In this document: piece after piece, positions 9,703 to 19,319 of the stretch
How the letters are laid out: each line of letters starts with the position of its first letter
Numbering within the stretch: position 1 is the first letter of the stretch
Origin: Microdochium bolleyi
Lineage: Eukaryota; Ascomycota; Sordariomycetes; Xylariales; Microdochiaceae
Direction of reading: 5' to 3'
NCBI GenBank assembly: GCA_001566295.1
Contig: KQ964312.1
Coordinates: forward strand, 1-27,428
DNA length: 27,428 bases
Program-made: the position numbers and the translations under genes
Notes under the pieces: model-generated
Seen by the model: the letters and a program-made list of their open reading frames with translations, nothing else
Database searches by the model: none
What the model was told of the DNA's origin: nothing

Positions 9703-10655
9703 ATCATATGCCAGAAGCGGAAAACATTCCACTATGATATCCGATACTCTAGTAGTGGAATTCGCTTCGGAGGCAGCCGTCGACGGCAAACCTCGATTAG
9801 GTTTGCAGCTGATTTCCTCACTCCCGTGAATCGTACTGTACTATATCGACCTCGCGGCCGTTGGAGTCCCTGAAATCCATGGTTCGAATCCTGTATCCGG
9901 AGACATAGTTACAATCGTTCTCATACACAGTCACGGTCGAGCTAAAGAAAAGCACGAGTCTTCGAAGGGATCAAAGGTTGAGTAGGGAAGTTTAGTTAGT
10001 TTGATTTTGAAAGTCGTGTCTTGGTACCGAGCCGCGGGAAGATACCACCGCACTGGAAGCCACCGACGGCATGGTTTGGTTTAAAGGTGGTTTTCCTCCA
10101 TAGTCAAGTCATATGCCGCCACCTGATCAAGCTCTTCCTGCACAACTCAGTTATAATACTGTCCTACTTTAGATGCCTGTACGTGTATTTGAACAATCGA
10201 CTTTTAGTTCCAAGACTGTTGACTTACCACTTTAGCTAAATTGCTAGCGCCGTTAATTCCTACAGCATCTTGCGCTCGGTACCGCTTAAATATCCTAAGT
10301 CTCACTTTCGGGCACTGCTCCGCCTGACCATTACTTCACTAATAGTAATGCACGGGTAGGATATTGGGAGCAGTGCAAGTCTAGACGTTTAACCTTTTAC
10401 ACAATGCACGGCAGGAAGAAGGTAATGCGGGACATTTGATCAGTATTTCCTCGGGCCACTACCTATTTATGCGTCGCTTTCGACATCTTGCCCCGAGCCG
10501 GTGCCGACTCGCCTGATATTGGGAGTATAATGCTGCCTCTCGAGTCAACCAATTCTTGTGTCTATAATCTGTCGGGATAACCCAGCCGCGGGTACGAGGA
10601 TGTCTGCTCCATAGAAGGCAAGCCTAAGGCGGAGAATTCCGGCATACCTTCTAGT
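9703..10655. other. Intergenic, no gene recognised
   Basis: No frame resembles a known protein. A tRNA T-loop-like string occurs at 9881-9891 without the rest of a tRNA. Overlapping inverted repeats lie at 10289-10376. Confidence 0.45.
10289..10376. repeat. Interlocked inverted repeats
   Basis: Three pairs of perfect inverted arms lie within 88 nt: AATATCCTA (10289-10297) with TAGGATATT (10357-10365), GCACTGCTCC (10312-10321) with GGAGCAGTGC (10367-10376), and CATTACT (10329-10335) with AGTAATG (10344-10350). The first two pairs cross rather than nest. Confidence 0.5.
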
Positions 10656-10659
10656 CAGG

Positions 10660-11400
10660 CTCGTCTTCCCCGATTCAACTGCTTCATCTTCTTTCGCAAC
10701 AGACTTAGATTATGTATCATAGATGAAGTAGGACACTGCGGAACTTCCTTAGAAGACGCCTTTCGCGGGTTCAGCAAGTGCATGCGCACACAACTGCTAC
10801 TGGACCACGGTGCCTCATTCGGGACAGCCGTGGCAGCGATTTCGGACTGCACATTAGAGTACCCTACTCTTCACTGATTGTATGAACAGGATCATATCTT
10901 GCAAGGTCTTAAGAGGAACCCTGAAGAAACCTTCCGGGAGATGTTTATGATAGGCGAGGCGCAGCTCTGGGACGATACGGCGGGCCAGTTACGTACCACT
11001 CAAGTCCAGTAGTGGTTGGGCCAACTACAGTCATTCCGCCAGGCCCTACTCGTCAGTACATATACGTGGGGAGGGCAGCCGGGCAGAGGGTCGTAGATTA
11101 TGTCGATCCGGTACTGCGAAACGCAGGACATGTTCCGTAACGTCTTTGTGTTCGACGGCCAGGTCATGCTGATGACGGACCGCGATAAAGCAAAGGCCAT
11201 CCGCGGGATCGGCCGAAAAGTCGCCCGCTTCCTGCCAGACACGGTCGAACGCCTGATGGTGGCCTATATCTTATGGCTCCTTCCCTTCGAGAGATTTCTA
11301 CTCACGGAGCAAAGGCCTGGCCATCATTCCCGGCCGGGAAGCCCTTGCTTTCGCCTACCCCTAGTGGGCAGGGGGCCACGCCGCACAGGCCATTGAGTTC
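10660..11400 (+). pseudogene. Relic resembling fungal telomere-linked helicase/DUF3505-type proteins
   Basis: One frame is coherent over about 700 nt although broken by at least three stops (near 10879, 11011 and 11095). It contains LEDAFRGFSKCMRTQLLLDH, then RNPEETFREMFM, RQALLVSTYTWGGQPGRG, and the block RYCETQDMFRNVFVFDGQ followed by KVARFLPDTVERLMVAYILW and LLPFE. This order (GGQPxRGxEIxxxR, RNVFVxxGQVxxxT, then RFLPxxVxxLxxxYLxxxLPF) is, from memory, that of the region upstream of the helicase in fungal subtelomeric RecQ-like/DUF3505 proteins. The helicase part itself is absent. One stop is CAG to TAG, a C-to-T change in a CpA context as expected from RIP. It ends directly at the LTR-like element. 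Confidence 0.6.
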
Positions 11401-11415
11401 ATGCTGATAACATAG

Positions 11416-12092
11416 TGTCACGATCCGACCTCCGGAGTCAACCGTATGGCTGGGCTTTGGGGTTCCTGTTTCTGCGAAGCGGGTAAAGCTTAAGCAAAAT
11501 CACAACGGGTCGAACGTCGTTTATCACGACAGCCGGATTTACATACGCTTCATATTTCTCAGGTTAGGTTAGGGTCAGGTTAGCCTAACCCTACCTTAGT
11601 CATCAGGAGCAGAGAAGCTAACGCTTCACAGTCGGTCGCGCGACAACTAGTTATCGCAAGGCGACAACAAACTGTCGATACGATGAAGGACAAAGGAGTT
11701 TATAGACAGGAGGATTTCCTTATAGTTGGTTTTTACCTTTGGACTTCAGCAATCAATCTAAGTATCATTCTCACCCTTCACTTGAACCAGTCACTCAACT
11801 GATTGAGAGTGATATTTCTTCCAAGAGACACAACCCCGAAGAGAACAACGACATTCGAAGTAGTGATATTGCCTAAGCTTTGCCTATTCACCAGGACAAC
11901 AACCTCGAAGTCTGACCTACGGTTGACCCGAAGTTCAAATCGTGGCATAAGACCCGTTGCGAATAAGCATTGTTTATAGTTTTTATAAGGCAAGAAAAAC
12001 ACATTCACCATCCAGGTAGTTAACCCCGGAGAATAGATCGTGACCCACTTGTTTCCTGCCCGATCCTACGACCCGTTGGTCGGGTCGTCACA
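11416..12092 (-). mobile_element. Probable solo LTR, 677 bp
   Basis: On the minus strand the segment starts TGTGACGACCCGACC and ends GGTCGGATCGTGACA, i.e. TG...CA ends that are also inverted copies of one another, as in many fungal LTRs. About 100 nt inside the 5' end the minus strand has CCTTATAAAAAC, a good TATA box. An 8-nt-arm hairpin (ACGACCCG/CGGGTCGT) lies at 12068-12088. No gag or pol sequence adjoins and no second copy is in the window. Flanking pentamers (CCTTG and CTATG, minus strand) agree at only three of five positions, so a target duplication is not convincing. A large non-autonomous DNA element is the alternative. Confidence 0.55.
11561..11600. repeat. Telomere-like TTAGGG/CCCTAA cluster
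   Basis: The stretch reads AGGTTAGGTTAGGGT and then, nine nt later, CCTAACCCTACC: degenerate TTAGGG-type motifs first on one strand and then on the other, forming an imperfect inverted pair. It is inside the LTR-like element and next to the telomere-linked-helicase-like relic. Confidence 0.6.
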
Positions 12093-12192
12093 CAAGGCTA
12101 ACACCGGTTTATAGTTTAATATATCGGACACATGCGGCTTCTGGGCCCAAGAGACCTATTCTAATTCCGGGTTGTAATAATACAGTAAGTAA

Positions 12193-15100
12193 TTAGTTGC
12201 TACAAAGTTGTAAGCTAGCTAGTAGATCAGGCATATTTGGTGGCTGCACTTTACTGATCATAACCTTGAAGTCAATACTTTCCTGATGGATCCCAGTGTT
12301 CGTTGTTTGCTCTCCCGAGCTAACGTGGAAGTACTTATCGATAACATACCAACTCTGCTGTTCGTGGAAGCTTTCTCTAAGAACACTCCGATATAAGAAG
12401 TGTGCAGAAGGGCCGCTGACAAGGCCGTAATAGTGCGTTGCATGCGATCGTAGTAAGCGACTAGCTGTCCTCTGGACATACTCATCCTCATGCTCCAGCC
12501 GTGCGGCGATGGCCGTGACCGTCTCTGTCGGTAGTACTGACTGCGCTCCAAGTGCTTCAATCGCTGCCCACCGGACGTGTCTATCCTCATCCTCAAGCCG
12601 TGCGGCGATAGCCATGNNNNNNNNNNNNNNNNNNNNNNNNNNNNNNNNNNNNNNNNNNNNNNNNNNNNNNNNNNNNNNNNNNNNNNNNNNNNNNNNNNNN
12701 NNNNNNNNNNNNNNNNNNNNNNNNNNNNNNNNNNNNNNNNNNNNNNNNNNNNNNNNNNNNNNNNNNNNNNNNNNNNNNNNNNNNNNNNNNNNNNNNNNNN
12801 NNNNNNNNNNNNNNNNNNNNNNNNNNNNNNNNNNNNNNNNNNNNNNNNNNNNNNNNNNNNNNNNNNNNNNNNNNNNNNNNNNNNNNNNNNNNNNNNNNNN
12901 NNNNNNNNNNNNNNNNNNNNNNNNNNNNNNNNNNNNNNNNNNNNNNNNNNNNNNNNNNNNNNNNNNNNNNNNNNNNNNNNNNNNNNNNNNNNNNNNNNNN
13001 NNNNNNNNNNNNNNNNNNNNNNNNNNNNNNNNNNNNNNNNNNNNNNNNNNNNNNNNNNNNNNNNNNNNNNNNNNNNNNNNNNNNNNNNNNNNNNNNNNNN
13101 NNNNNNNNNNNNNNNNNNNNNNNNNNNNNNNNNNNNNNNNNNNNNNNNNNNNNNNNNNNNNNNNNNNNNNNNNNNNNNNNNNNNNNNNNNNNNNNNNNNN
13201 NNNNNNNNNNNNNNNNNNNNNNNNNNNNNNNNNNNNNNNNNNNNNNNNNNNNNNNNNNNNNCATCCTCAAGCCGTGCGGCGATAGCCATGACTATCTCTG
13301 TCGGTAGTACTGACTGCGCTCCAAGGGTGCTAACCGCTACCCGCCGGACGTGGCTATCCTCATCCTCAAGCCGTGCGGTGATGGCCGTGACCGTCTCTGT
13401 CGGTAGTGCTGACTGCGATCGAAGGGCTTCAATCGCTGCCCGCCGGACACCCCCATCCTCATCCTCAAGCCGTGCGGTGATGGCCGTGACTATCTCTGTC
13501 GGTAGTGCTGACTGCGCTCGAAGGGCTTTAATCGCTGCCGACTGGACACCCCCATGCTTACGCTCAAGCCGTGCGGCGATGGCCGTGACCATCTCTGTCG
13601 GTAGTGCAGACTGCGCTCCAAGTGCTTCAATCGCTGCCAGCCCGACATTCCCATCCTTATGCTCGAACTGTGCCGCGATGAATGCTAGGATTCCCGACGG
13701 AATTATAACTCTTCGTTCCAGCGACCGCAAAATCATTGCCGTAAAATAGGGTCCTTTGTCAAACGCGATGCTCAAGGCCGTCTCCGGGAATTCCAACTCG
13801 GTCGCTAACTTCGTCTCTCCTGTGAACTGGCATTCAAACAGCAGCCACTCCGAGAGGCGGGTTTCTAGGCGTTCTCTAATTTCCAAGTCGCCAGAGACCT
13901 CGCCTAGGCAATGCATAACTAGCCGTTGGTGCGCAGGGCCTAAAAGGTCCAGTGGCGGTTCCTCTAGTATGTTAAAAAACCGGAGCGTCTCATCATCCTT
14001 TTCGGAGTTGAGCAAGCCGGCAACAAAGCGCCACAAGACATCATATCGGGCGATGTACTTGTGTGCTCGAAGGAAACTGACAGGGTCGGTTGGTGCAGCG
14101 TATTTCTGTGGCTTGAACCTATATTCGAGCTGTTTGTCCTCCTTCCATTGTCGTACGAAGTACCGTGCCGCAAAGTACTCCTGGAAGGTCAGGTGGATAA
14201 AGTGGTATTCTCGGTCCTTCAACTTTGTGGATGAGTCTGAGGTTCGCAGGAAAGAGAGCTGTGCAAGAGTCTCATCGAGCGGCAAAGCCAAAGGTGGAAA
14301 GATATCGACAATGTCGTCTCGGTGCGCTGGTGTGAAGTCCAATACACCACTGTGCATACCATTGAAGGCAAGGCATTCGAGAACCCTAAGCTCATTCCCA
14401 ACCGTTCGCTGGACTTCGGCGGGACGAGCTCCCCTGGCCTGGTACTCGGACATCTTCTGCAGACGGACGACATCCTTCTTCCACAACTTTTGCTCGATAG
14501 CTTCGTACATGCCAGTCATAGTGTTTGGTACACTTTCGGGATCAAAATCGTCCCAGGTGTAACAAAGGGCGTCCAGCTGAATCGGGATTCGCACGAGGCC
14601 TTCGATGAGCCAATGGCCCTTGAGAAATGACAGAACTTCTTTGGTCCTATTCAGATCGACCTTGCCTGTACCTGGAGTAGTGAAGGCTCTTTCGACATAG
14701 GCCTCTACTTGGTCAGGGTGGAATCCGATCGTTTCCAGTTCGAGATCCAGATGCGGTGGGGTGTTGGCTGACGGTCGAGACGTAATGATAACGTTCGGCT
14801 GCTTTAAGAGTTCTTTGAGGAAGCGAGACATACTCCCGTCGCCCGTCAGGTCCTGAGACACCTCGTCGAGGCCGTCAAGGAGGAAGAGGGTTCTGTTGTT
14901 CTTCGTCTCTAAAGCACGAGATAGTTCTTCGGCGAGGTCGAGTCTGCTACCGAAATACTCATGGTGGAATAGAAGCGTGAAGTCGTATACAGGACCGCGT
15001 CTTCCTTCGAGCTTCAAGTTTCGCAGAGGTACCCAGAGGATGCGGTCAAACAGCTGTGTCCATTCAGACCAGGCACCTCGTGAAAATTCATAGACAATCT

Positions 15101-16497
15101 TTTTGCACAAGGTGGTTTTCCCAACCCCAGCTCGTCCTCGAATCAAGATCCGTCTGGGTTCCACCATACGATCGCCGGGTCCTTTGCGTTGCTTGAAAAT
15201 TGATGCCAACTCAATTTGCATCGTCTTATCTGGAATTTCGACTTTCTGCCGAGCGAGAAGTGAGAACGGAGAGGTAGTGGTGGTGCCTTCGCGGGAGCGA
15301 CCTGCATCTTGGCCAGATTGCTGCAGTATTGTGAGGTTGACGTAGCACCGATCAAGCGGTACCAGTTCGCCCGAGAGTCGGCTGATCTTAAGCCGTTCCG
15401 TCGTATAGTACCCGTCGCAAATCCAAGCGTCTGCTTGCTTCAATAGGGTTCCTTCGCGAATCTTTCGGACAATCTCCTCTATCTTGCTTGCGACTTGCTT
15501 GTAGTCGGCACAGCCAGGGTCGCGGAACTTGTTCATCAGAACGTGGCTCCGGTTGAGTCGCTGCCGCTCCAAAATCTGGGCTCTAGCCGAGCTTTCGTTA
15601 ACCAGCTAGACTTGTTAGTATCACTCCTCTCTACGACAAAAGGCAGCACGCTCAAACGTCCTTACATACCTGTCTCGGGCCGCAAAATCGAAACCCTGAT
15701 AGCCAAAGACAGAAAATCAACGGCAGGGGCGAGAACGGATAGAAGATAAGGGACGAAACCAGGAATATGCGGCACACCAGGAAGGCTCGGCAAGAAAACA
15801 ACCAGGCCAAGTGGATTTTACCCAGAAGACTCGTCTCGTGAGATTCCCAGAAGGCGAACACGTGATAGTGCTTATCCTTTTGCAAGTCAAGGAACCCACA
15901 CACGAGTTCGTCGAGGCCGGGGGTCGGCTCCCTTGTGTAGTCCATCAGGGCAGACACGCTCTGGTCATTGAAAGAGCCCCAGGCCTTCAGACTCAGATAA
16001 GGTATATCTTTGAACGCAGTGCCCAGAAATGGCGTGGCAAGGAACACTATGCCACGTGTCGCTGTTACAAGGGGGGGTGAATCGCTGAGTTGGAGTGCTT
16101 TGATCAAAATGATACCCCCGAGGCACGAGGCAATGAAGAATACTGGTCGATCTTTGCCAGCCTGTGTATTTTGCTCCAGATGGTGGTTCATAGTCTGGAG
16201 CAAGAATTCAGCCGATTCCTCGAGCGTCGTGGGGATGGACTTTTGAAGCATTTGGGCTGGCCAGTCGCAGGTGAAGATCCGAGCCCGTCCCACAATGCTA
16301 GGGAGCATAGCCGAGTCTTGCAGCCAATTGACTGGCCCTGAAGACTGGCCACGGTCTCTCCATGTCCACGTATCTGGAGATCTCGTGTCTAGGCCGTGGA
16401 TGGCAATGACATCGAGGTCCGTTTCCGTGTCCGCGCTCCCGTCAAAGACTTGCACCAGCCCGGCGGGGTTTTGGGATCGACCCACATCGGTGGCCAT
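12193..16497 (-). CDS. NLR: SesB-like hydrolase-NACHT-HEAT repeats (two exons, assembly gap inside)
   Basis: STAND/NLR protein of the fungal SesB-NACHT class, relatives of which act in non-self recognition and regulated cell death. Exon 1 is 16497-15670 and exon 2 is 15605-12193. The 64-nt intron has GTATGT, an exact TACTAAC branch site and TAG. Residues ~25-235 form an alpha/beta-hydrolase domain (VIAIHGLDTRSPDTW near 30; nucleophile elbow FIASCLGGI near 130). Then comes a strongly hydrophobic ~40-residue segment (SSLIFYPFSPLPLIFCLWLS), a conserved linker, NACHT Walker A GRAGVGKTT (~433-441), Walker B LFLLDGLDEV (~516-525), sensor-like NVIITSRPSA, and a helical region. From ~915 on there are 33-residue HEAT-like repeats with core VTAIAARLEDED..VRRAAIEAL, cut by a run of N. 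After the gap one more complete repeat, a divergent one and a ~90-residue tail lead to TAA. The elbow has Cys where lipases have Ser. The frame differs across the gap, which I attribute to a wrong gap length. Confidence 0.85.
12480..13690 (-). repeat. 99-bp tandem repeats encoding HEAT-like units
   Basis: Successive units start 99 nt apart (for example the ATGGCCGTGA strings near 13381 and 13480). They are highly similar at nucleotide level, with differences concentrated in a few codons. Four to five units are legible right of the gap and two left of it; the last unit on each outer side is more diverged. Confidence 0.85.
12617..13261. other. Assembly gap (645 N) inside the repeat array
   Basis: All bases are N. 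The gap interrupts two near-identical repeat units, so it probably reflects collapse or unresolved tandem copies. Confidence 0.99.
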
Positions 16498-17172
16498 GAC
16501 CAGAAGGGGAAGACTGGCTCTATAGGTGCGCAGTGTATCGGGGCGGATGAGAAGGATGTAGGCTCTGTCAATCCCCTAGACGACGCAGATTGCCTGGCTT
16601 GGAGAAACAAAGCGAAGATGCCACGTAGGAAGGTGGATGGAACAGTGCAGGAGCGTGTAGGACTTGGGCGGCCTGAGACATTGGGCGAGATTGTTCAGCT
16701 GAAGTGTGGGCCTATTCGGGGGGCGAAAACGACCGACCACAGTATCGGTGTGGTGCGCCACGTCGCTTCCATGACTGCTACGACTGGTCAGCATGCCCCC
16801 GCTCGTGCTGACAAGGTGGCAGACACACAGCGCCTTAACACTATCCATGACTGGTATTGGCTGGCAGCTTCCTCCTCGAACCCACGCTCACTTGTTAGAA
16901 CGACCTGGGCATATCCTCGACAATCTCCCACCTTTCTCGCAACTTATCCCACCATGTGCGAGACTGTCCGCCATAGAAGACTAGATCTTATTGTTTTCTC
17001 TCGCAGTACCTTTTTCGGCTGTTATTTCAGCGATTCTTGCTTGCAGTCGCTCTTGAAATGGAGCGCAGCGCCCGAAACGAAGATGGGGTAGGGAGACAGG
17101 AGGCTCAGGTACCCCACCCCACCCCACCCCACGTTTCTGTCAACACGGGACCGAGCTAAGCAGCTTCGCTGA
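16498..17172. other. Shared upstream region of two divergent genes
   Basis: Lies between the NLR start (16497, minus) and the open frame of the DUF6601-type gene (plus). Long open frames here are chance frames: they overlap the NLR exon antisense and show no domain. A short satellite of four to five ACCCC units is at 17111-17131. Promoter elements of both genes should lie here, but I cannot assign any. Confidence 0.5.
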
Positions 17173-17301
17173 CAGGGTTCACCATTCTCCATACGGATCC
17201 TCAATCACGAGAACGAAGTTAACGCGTCGATACGCAACAGCAGCCAACTCACGCCACTTCCATCGTTCCTCCCCGCATCCTACCTGACCGACTCGGATGA
17301 C

Positions 17302-18153
17302 TTGGCCGCACCGGCCTGCGATACTACCACTACCATCTGTTTAGAAAAGGAGCTTAACCTGCGCCGGCTGACCGCAGTCCACGGCTGGCTATGGGTTGCA
17401 GGTCGGCCGGCCCCACCACGACCATTGCATCACCAGCTGCTGCTCAGCCGAGAAATCCTCGTCACAGAGCGAATGGACATGCACCTTGTCTGGACGACGG
17501 GCCGCCTGTTCCTCAAGCCGATCCCGCGCTTCCTCCTTGAGCCTTGCTTTTGGCATCAACACCTCTCACAGCAGGGAGCGCAAGGTCTACGGCAGTGTGC
17601 GCTCGGCTTCCTTTTCTCCTATACCGCGCTGATACGTCACGAGAGCGACTTCTTGATCGCCAAGGAGAAGCACCTGGTGCCGACCGAGTCAGACTGGCAG
17701 GGCTGGAAAACGCTCGTAAAGGAAGCGGGCACGGAGCACATCTATCCAGATATCGACCCGCGATTCTACTACGGGGAGCTTCGCCTGAGTCGCTTGAACA
17801 AGATATACTTTTGGTATCAAACGCCACTACGCAACTACATGGCCCACTGGAATCAGTATGGTACCTTTCTTCAGGAGAACTTTGCCTGGCTGGCTAGCAC
17901 GACGGTCTATTTGGTCGTTGCCCTAACGGCTATGCAGGTTGGGCTGGCCACCGACGCTCTCACCGGTAGCAGCGCCTTCCAGTCAGCGTCGTACGGCTTC
18001 ACCGTGTTCTCTATCTTGGGGCCACTTATTACCACGGGGCTCATCATGCTAGCCTTCTGCTATCTCTTTTGTAACAACTGGGTCGCAACGGTAATATACA
18101 AAAAGAAGCGACTCCAGCACATCGGCGAGAAAAGGACGAGCCGGCGGGTGTAA
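17302..18153 (+). CDS. DUF6601-type membrane protein (start not resolved)
   Basis: Matches a fungal family of unknown function annotated, from memory, as DUF6601. Diagnostic stretches are RRLTAVHGWLWVAGRPAPPRPLH (shortened here), ILVTERMDMHLVWT, RFLLEPCFW, HIYPDIDPRFYYGELRLSRL and NQYGTFLQENFAWL. Two C-terminal membrane helices follow (about WLASTTVYLVVALTAMQVGL and VFSILGPLITTGLIMLAFCY) and then a short basic tail, so the protein is probably anchored with both helices near the C-terminus. The coordinate 17302 is a TTG. The frame is open back to a stop at 17170 but contains no ATG before the internal MDMHLVW. Either an upstream exon supplies the start or the start is lost. The rest is unbroken. 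It is transcribed divergently from the NLR. Confidence 0.8.
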   Translation: MAAPACDTTTTICLEKELNLRRLTAVHGWLWVAGRPAPPRPLHHQLLLSREILVTERMDMHLVWTTGRLFLKPIPRFLLEPCFWHQHLSQQGAQGLRQCALGFLFSYTALIRHESDFLIAKEKHLVPTESDWQGWKTLVKEAGTEHIYPDIDPRFYYGELRLSRLNKIYFWYQTPLRNYMAHWNQYGTFLQENFAWLASTTVYLVVALTAMQVGLATDALTGSSAFQSASYGFTVFSILGPLITTGLIMLAFCYLFCNNWVATVIYKKKRLQHIGEKRTSRRV

Positions 18154-18189
18154 GTGGAGTGACAGAAATTGAAATAGCTTATTAAGGTG

Positions 18190-19310
18190 GGTAGTGATCA
18201 GAGTTCGATGGTATTACGCTGATGAGTGTTTACCGAGCCTGGAGGTAATCCGAGTTGTTCGAATATCCCTGGCCGTCATGCTGGAATATAGGCCGTCTCT
18301 GCAGCTGGAGATTACGTGCCCCCCGTTCCTGATCCTTCAGGGGATCGTCTATATGTGGAGATGGTACTGCGTCTTGAACTCCTCCAGAACACCAAGATCG
18401 CGACATCACCATCCGGCTTACAAACGACTATCTTGCTACAATAGATTAAACACTTCCACGCTCATACAAGAGGCAAGACAATTGGAAGCCACCGGTTACT
18501 AATTGTCGACGGCCACGGGTCCCACCATACAACAGAGGTAATCAAGTACCGAGACAAACACAACATCATGCTCTTTGGCCTTCCTCCACATATCACTCCC
18601 ATATTGCAGCCCCTCGACGTCACCGTTTTCCAGCCGCTCAAGCACTACCAGGGCCTTGCAATCGAACGATCTCTGTCGTACAGGAGCGGAAAGATCTCCA
18701 AGTTAGAGTTCCTAGGCTATATTGAAGCCATCCGCAAGCAGGCGTTCAAATAAAGCACCATCCGCGCCGCCTTCAAGAAACCGGACATATGGCCGTACAA
18801 TCCACAGCCGGACCTCGAGAAGCTTCAGGAACCCCTTCCTCGCCCTGCTACGCCCCCCGCGGCCCTGACAGCCTCCCCGCCAATTAGCACTCCGTAGACG
18901 TATAGGCAGCTCACCAAAGCAAGCTACAAGCCCAAAAACGAGCTCAACAACGAGCTCCTTCCAGCAGAAATCGAGCGCTCCATCGACTGCATAATCGCGG
19001 TTGCTCAGGCCTTTGTCACAGAGTGATTACAGGTGAAAATCGTCCTTAGCAACACCAGACATGCAGACAACGTCAGGGAAACCCAGAGGGTGACAAGGAA
19101 CCGCAGACTAGATCAGGCGGTGTCATTGAAGTCGAATATGACAGAGCAACGGTCGAGAGGGCAGATGACAAGGAGGAAGCAGCTTTACGCAAAACACTCG
19201 AGCGTCTCGAGAAAAACGAGTTTCTGCTGCACAGAAGCTGGTCAAGGACGTTGCATCGAGGGGTAAAGACTAGCGCGCCGACAACGCCACAGAGGAGATA
19301 GAGGCTTTTC
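18190..19310 (+). pseudogene. pogo/Fot1-like DDE transposase relic
   Basis: Decayed Tc1/mariner-superfamily (pogo/Fot1, DDE_1) transposase. Legible pieces in order are PPFLILQGIVYMWRWY (near 18320-18365), HTRGKTIGSHRLLIVDGHGS with the second catalytic Asp (near 18463-18522), HNIMLFGLPPHITPILQPLD with the third acidic residue (near 18560-18620), VFQPLKHYQGLAIERSLSYR, and STIRAAFKKPDIWPYNPQ (near 18755-18810). Charged coiled-coil-like text near 19120-19290 (DKEEAALRKTLERLEKNEFL) would be the C-terminus. The N-terminal DNA-binding region and first Asp are not recognisable. There is a frame change near 18400-18480, a TAA just before STIRAAF and a TAG near 18897. I did not find terminal inverted repeats. 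Confidence 0.8.
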
Positions 19311-19319
19311 AAGGCAAAG

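Noticed and set aside
9881..9891. tRNA T-loop/B-box-like string GGTTCGAATCC
   Set aside because: The flanking bases do not form a T stem (only two pairs) and no acceptor, D or anticodon arm fits upstream.
13262..13690. Regular repeats that could suggest a CRISPR or satellite array
   Set aside because: The 99-nt units have no spacers and encode in-frame HEAT-like helices of the NLR.
12509..13749. Plus-strand frames through the gap with a repetitive Ser/Arg-rich translation
   Set aside because: They are antisense to the HEAT array and inherit its periodicity, and the N run artificially extends them.
16396..17091. Long plus-strand frame of about 230 codons
   Set aside because: It runs antisense to the NLR exon and then into its promoter, with no recognisable domain; a shadow frame.
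18194..18502. A separate 102-codon plus-strand gene
   Set aside because: Its text is the upstream part of the pogo-like transposase relic in a shifted frame.
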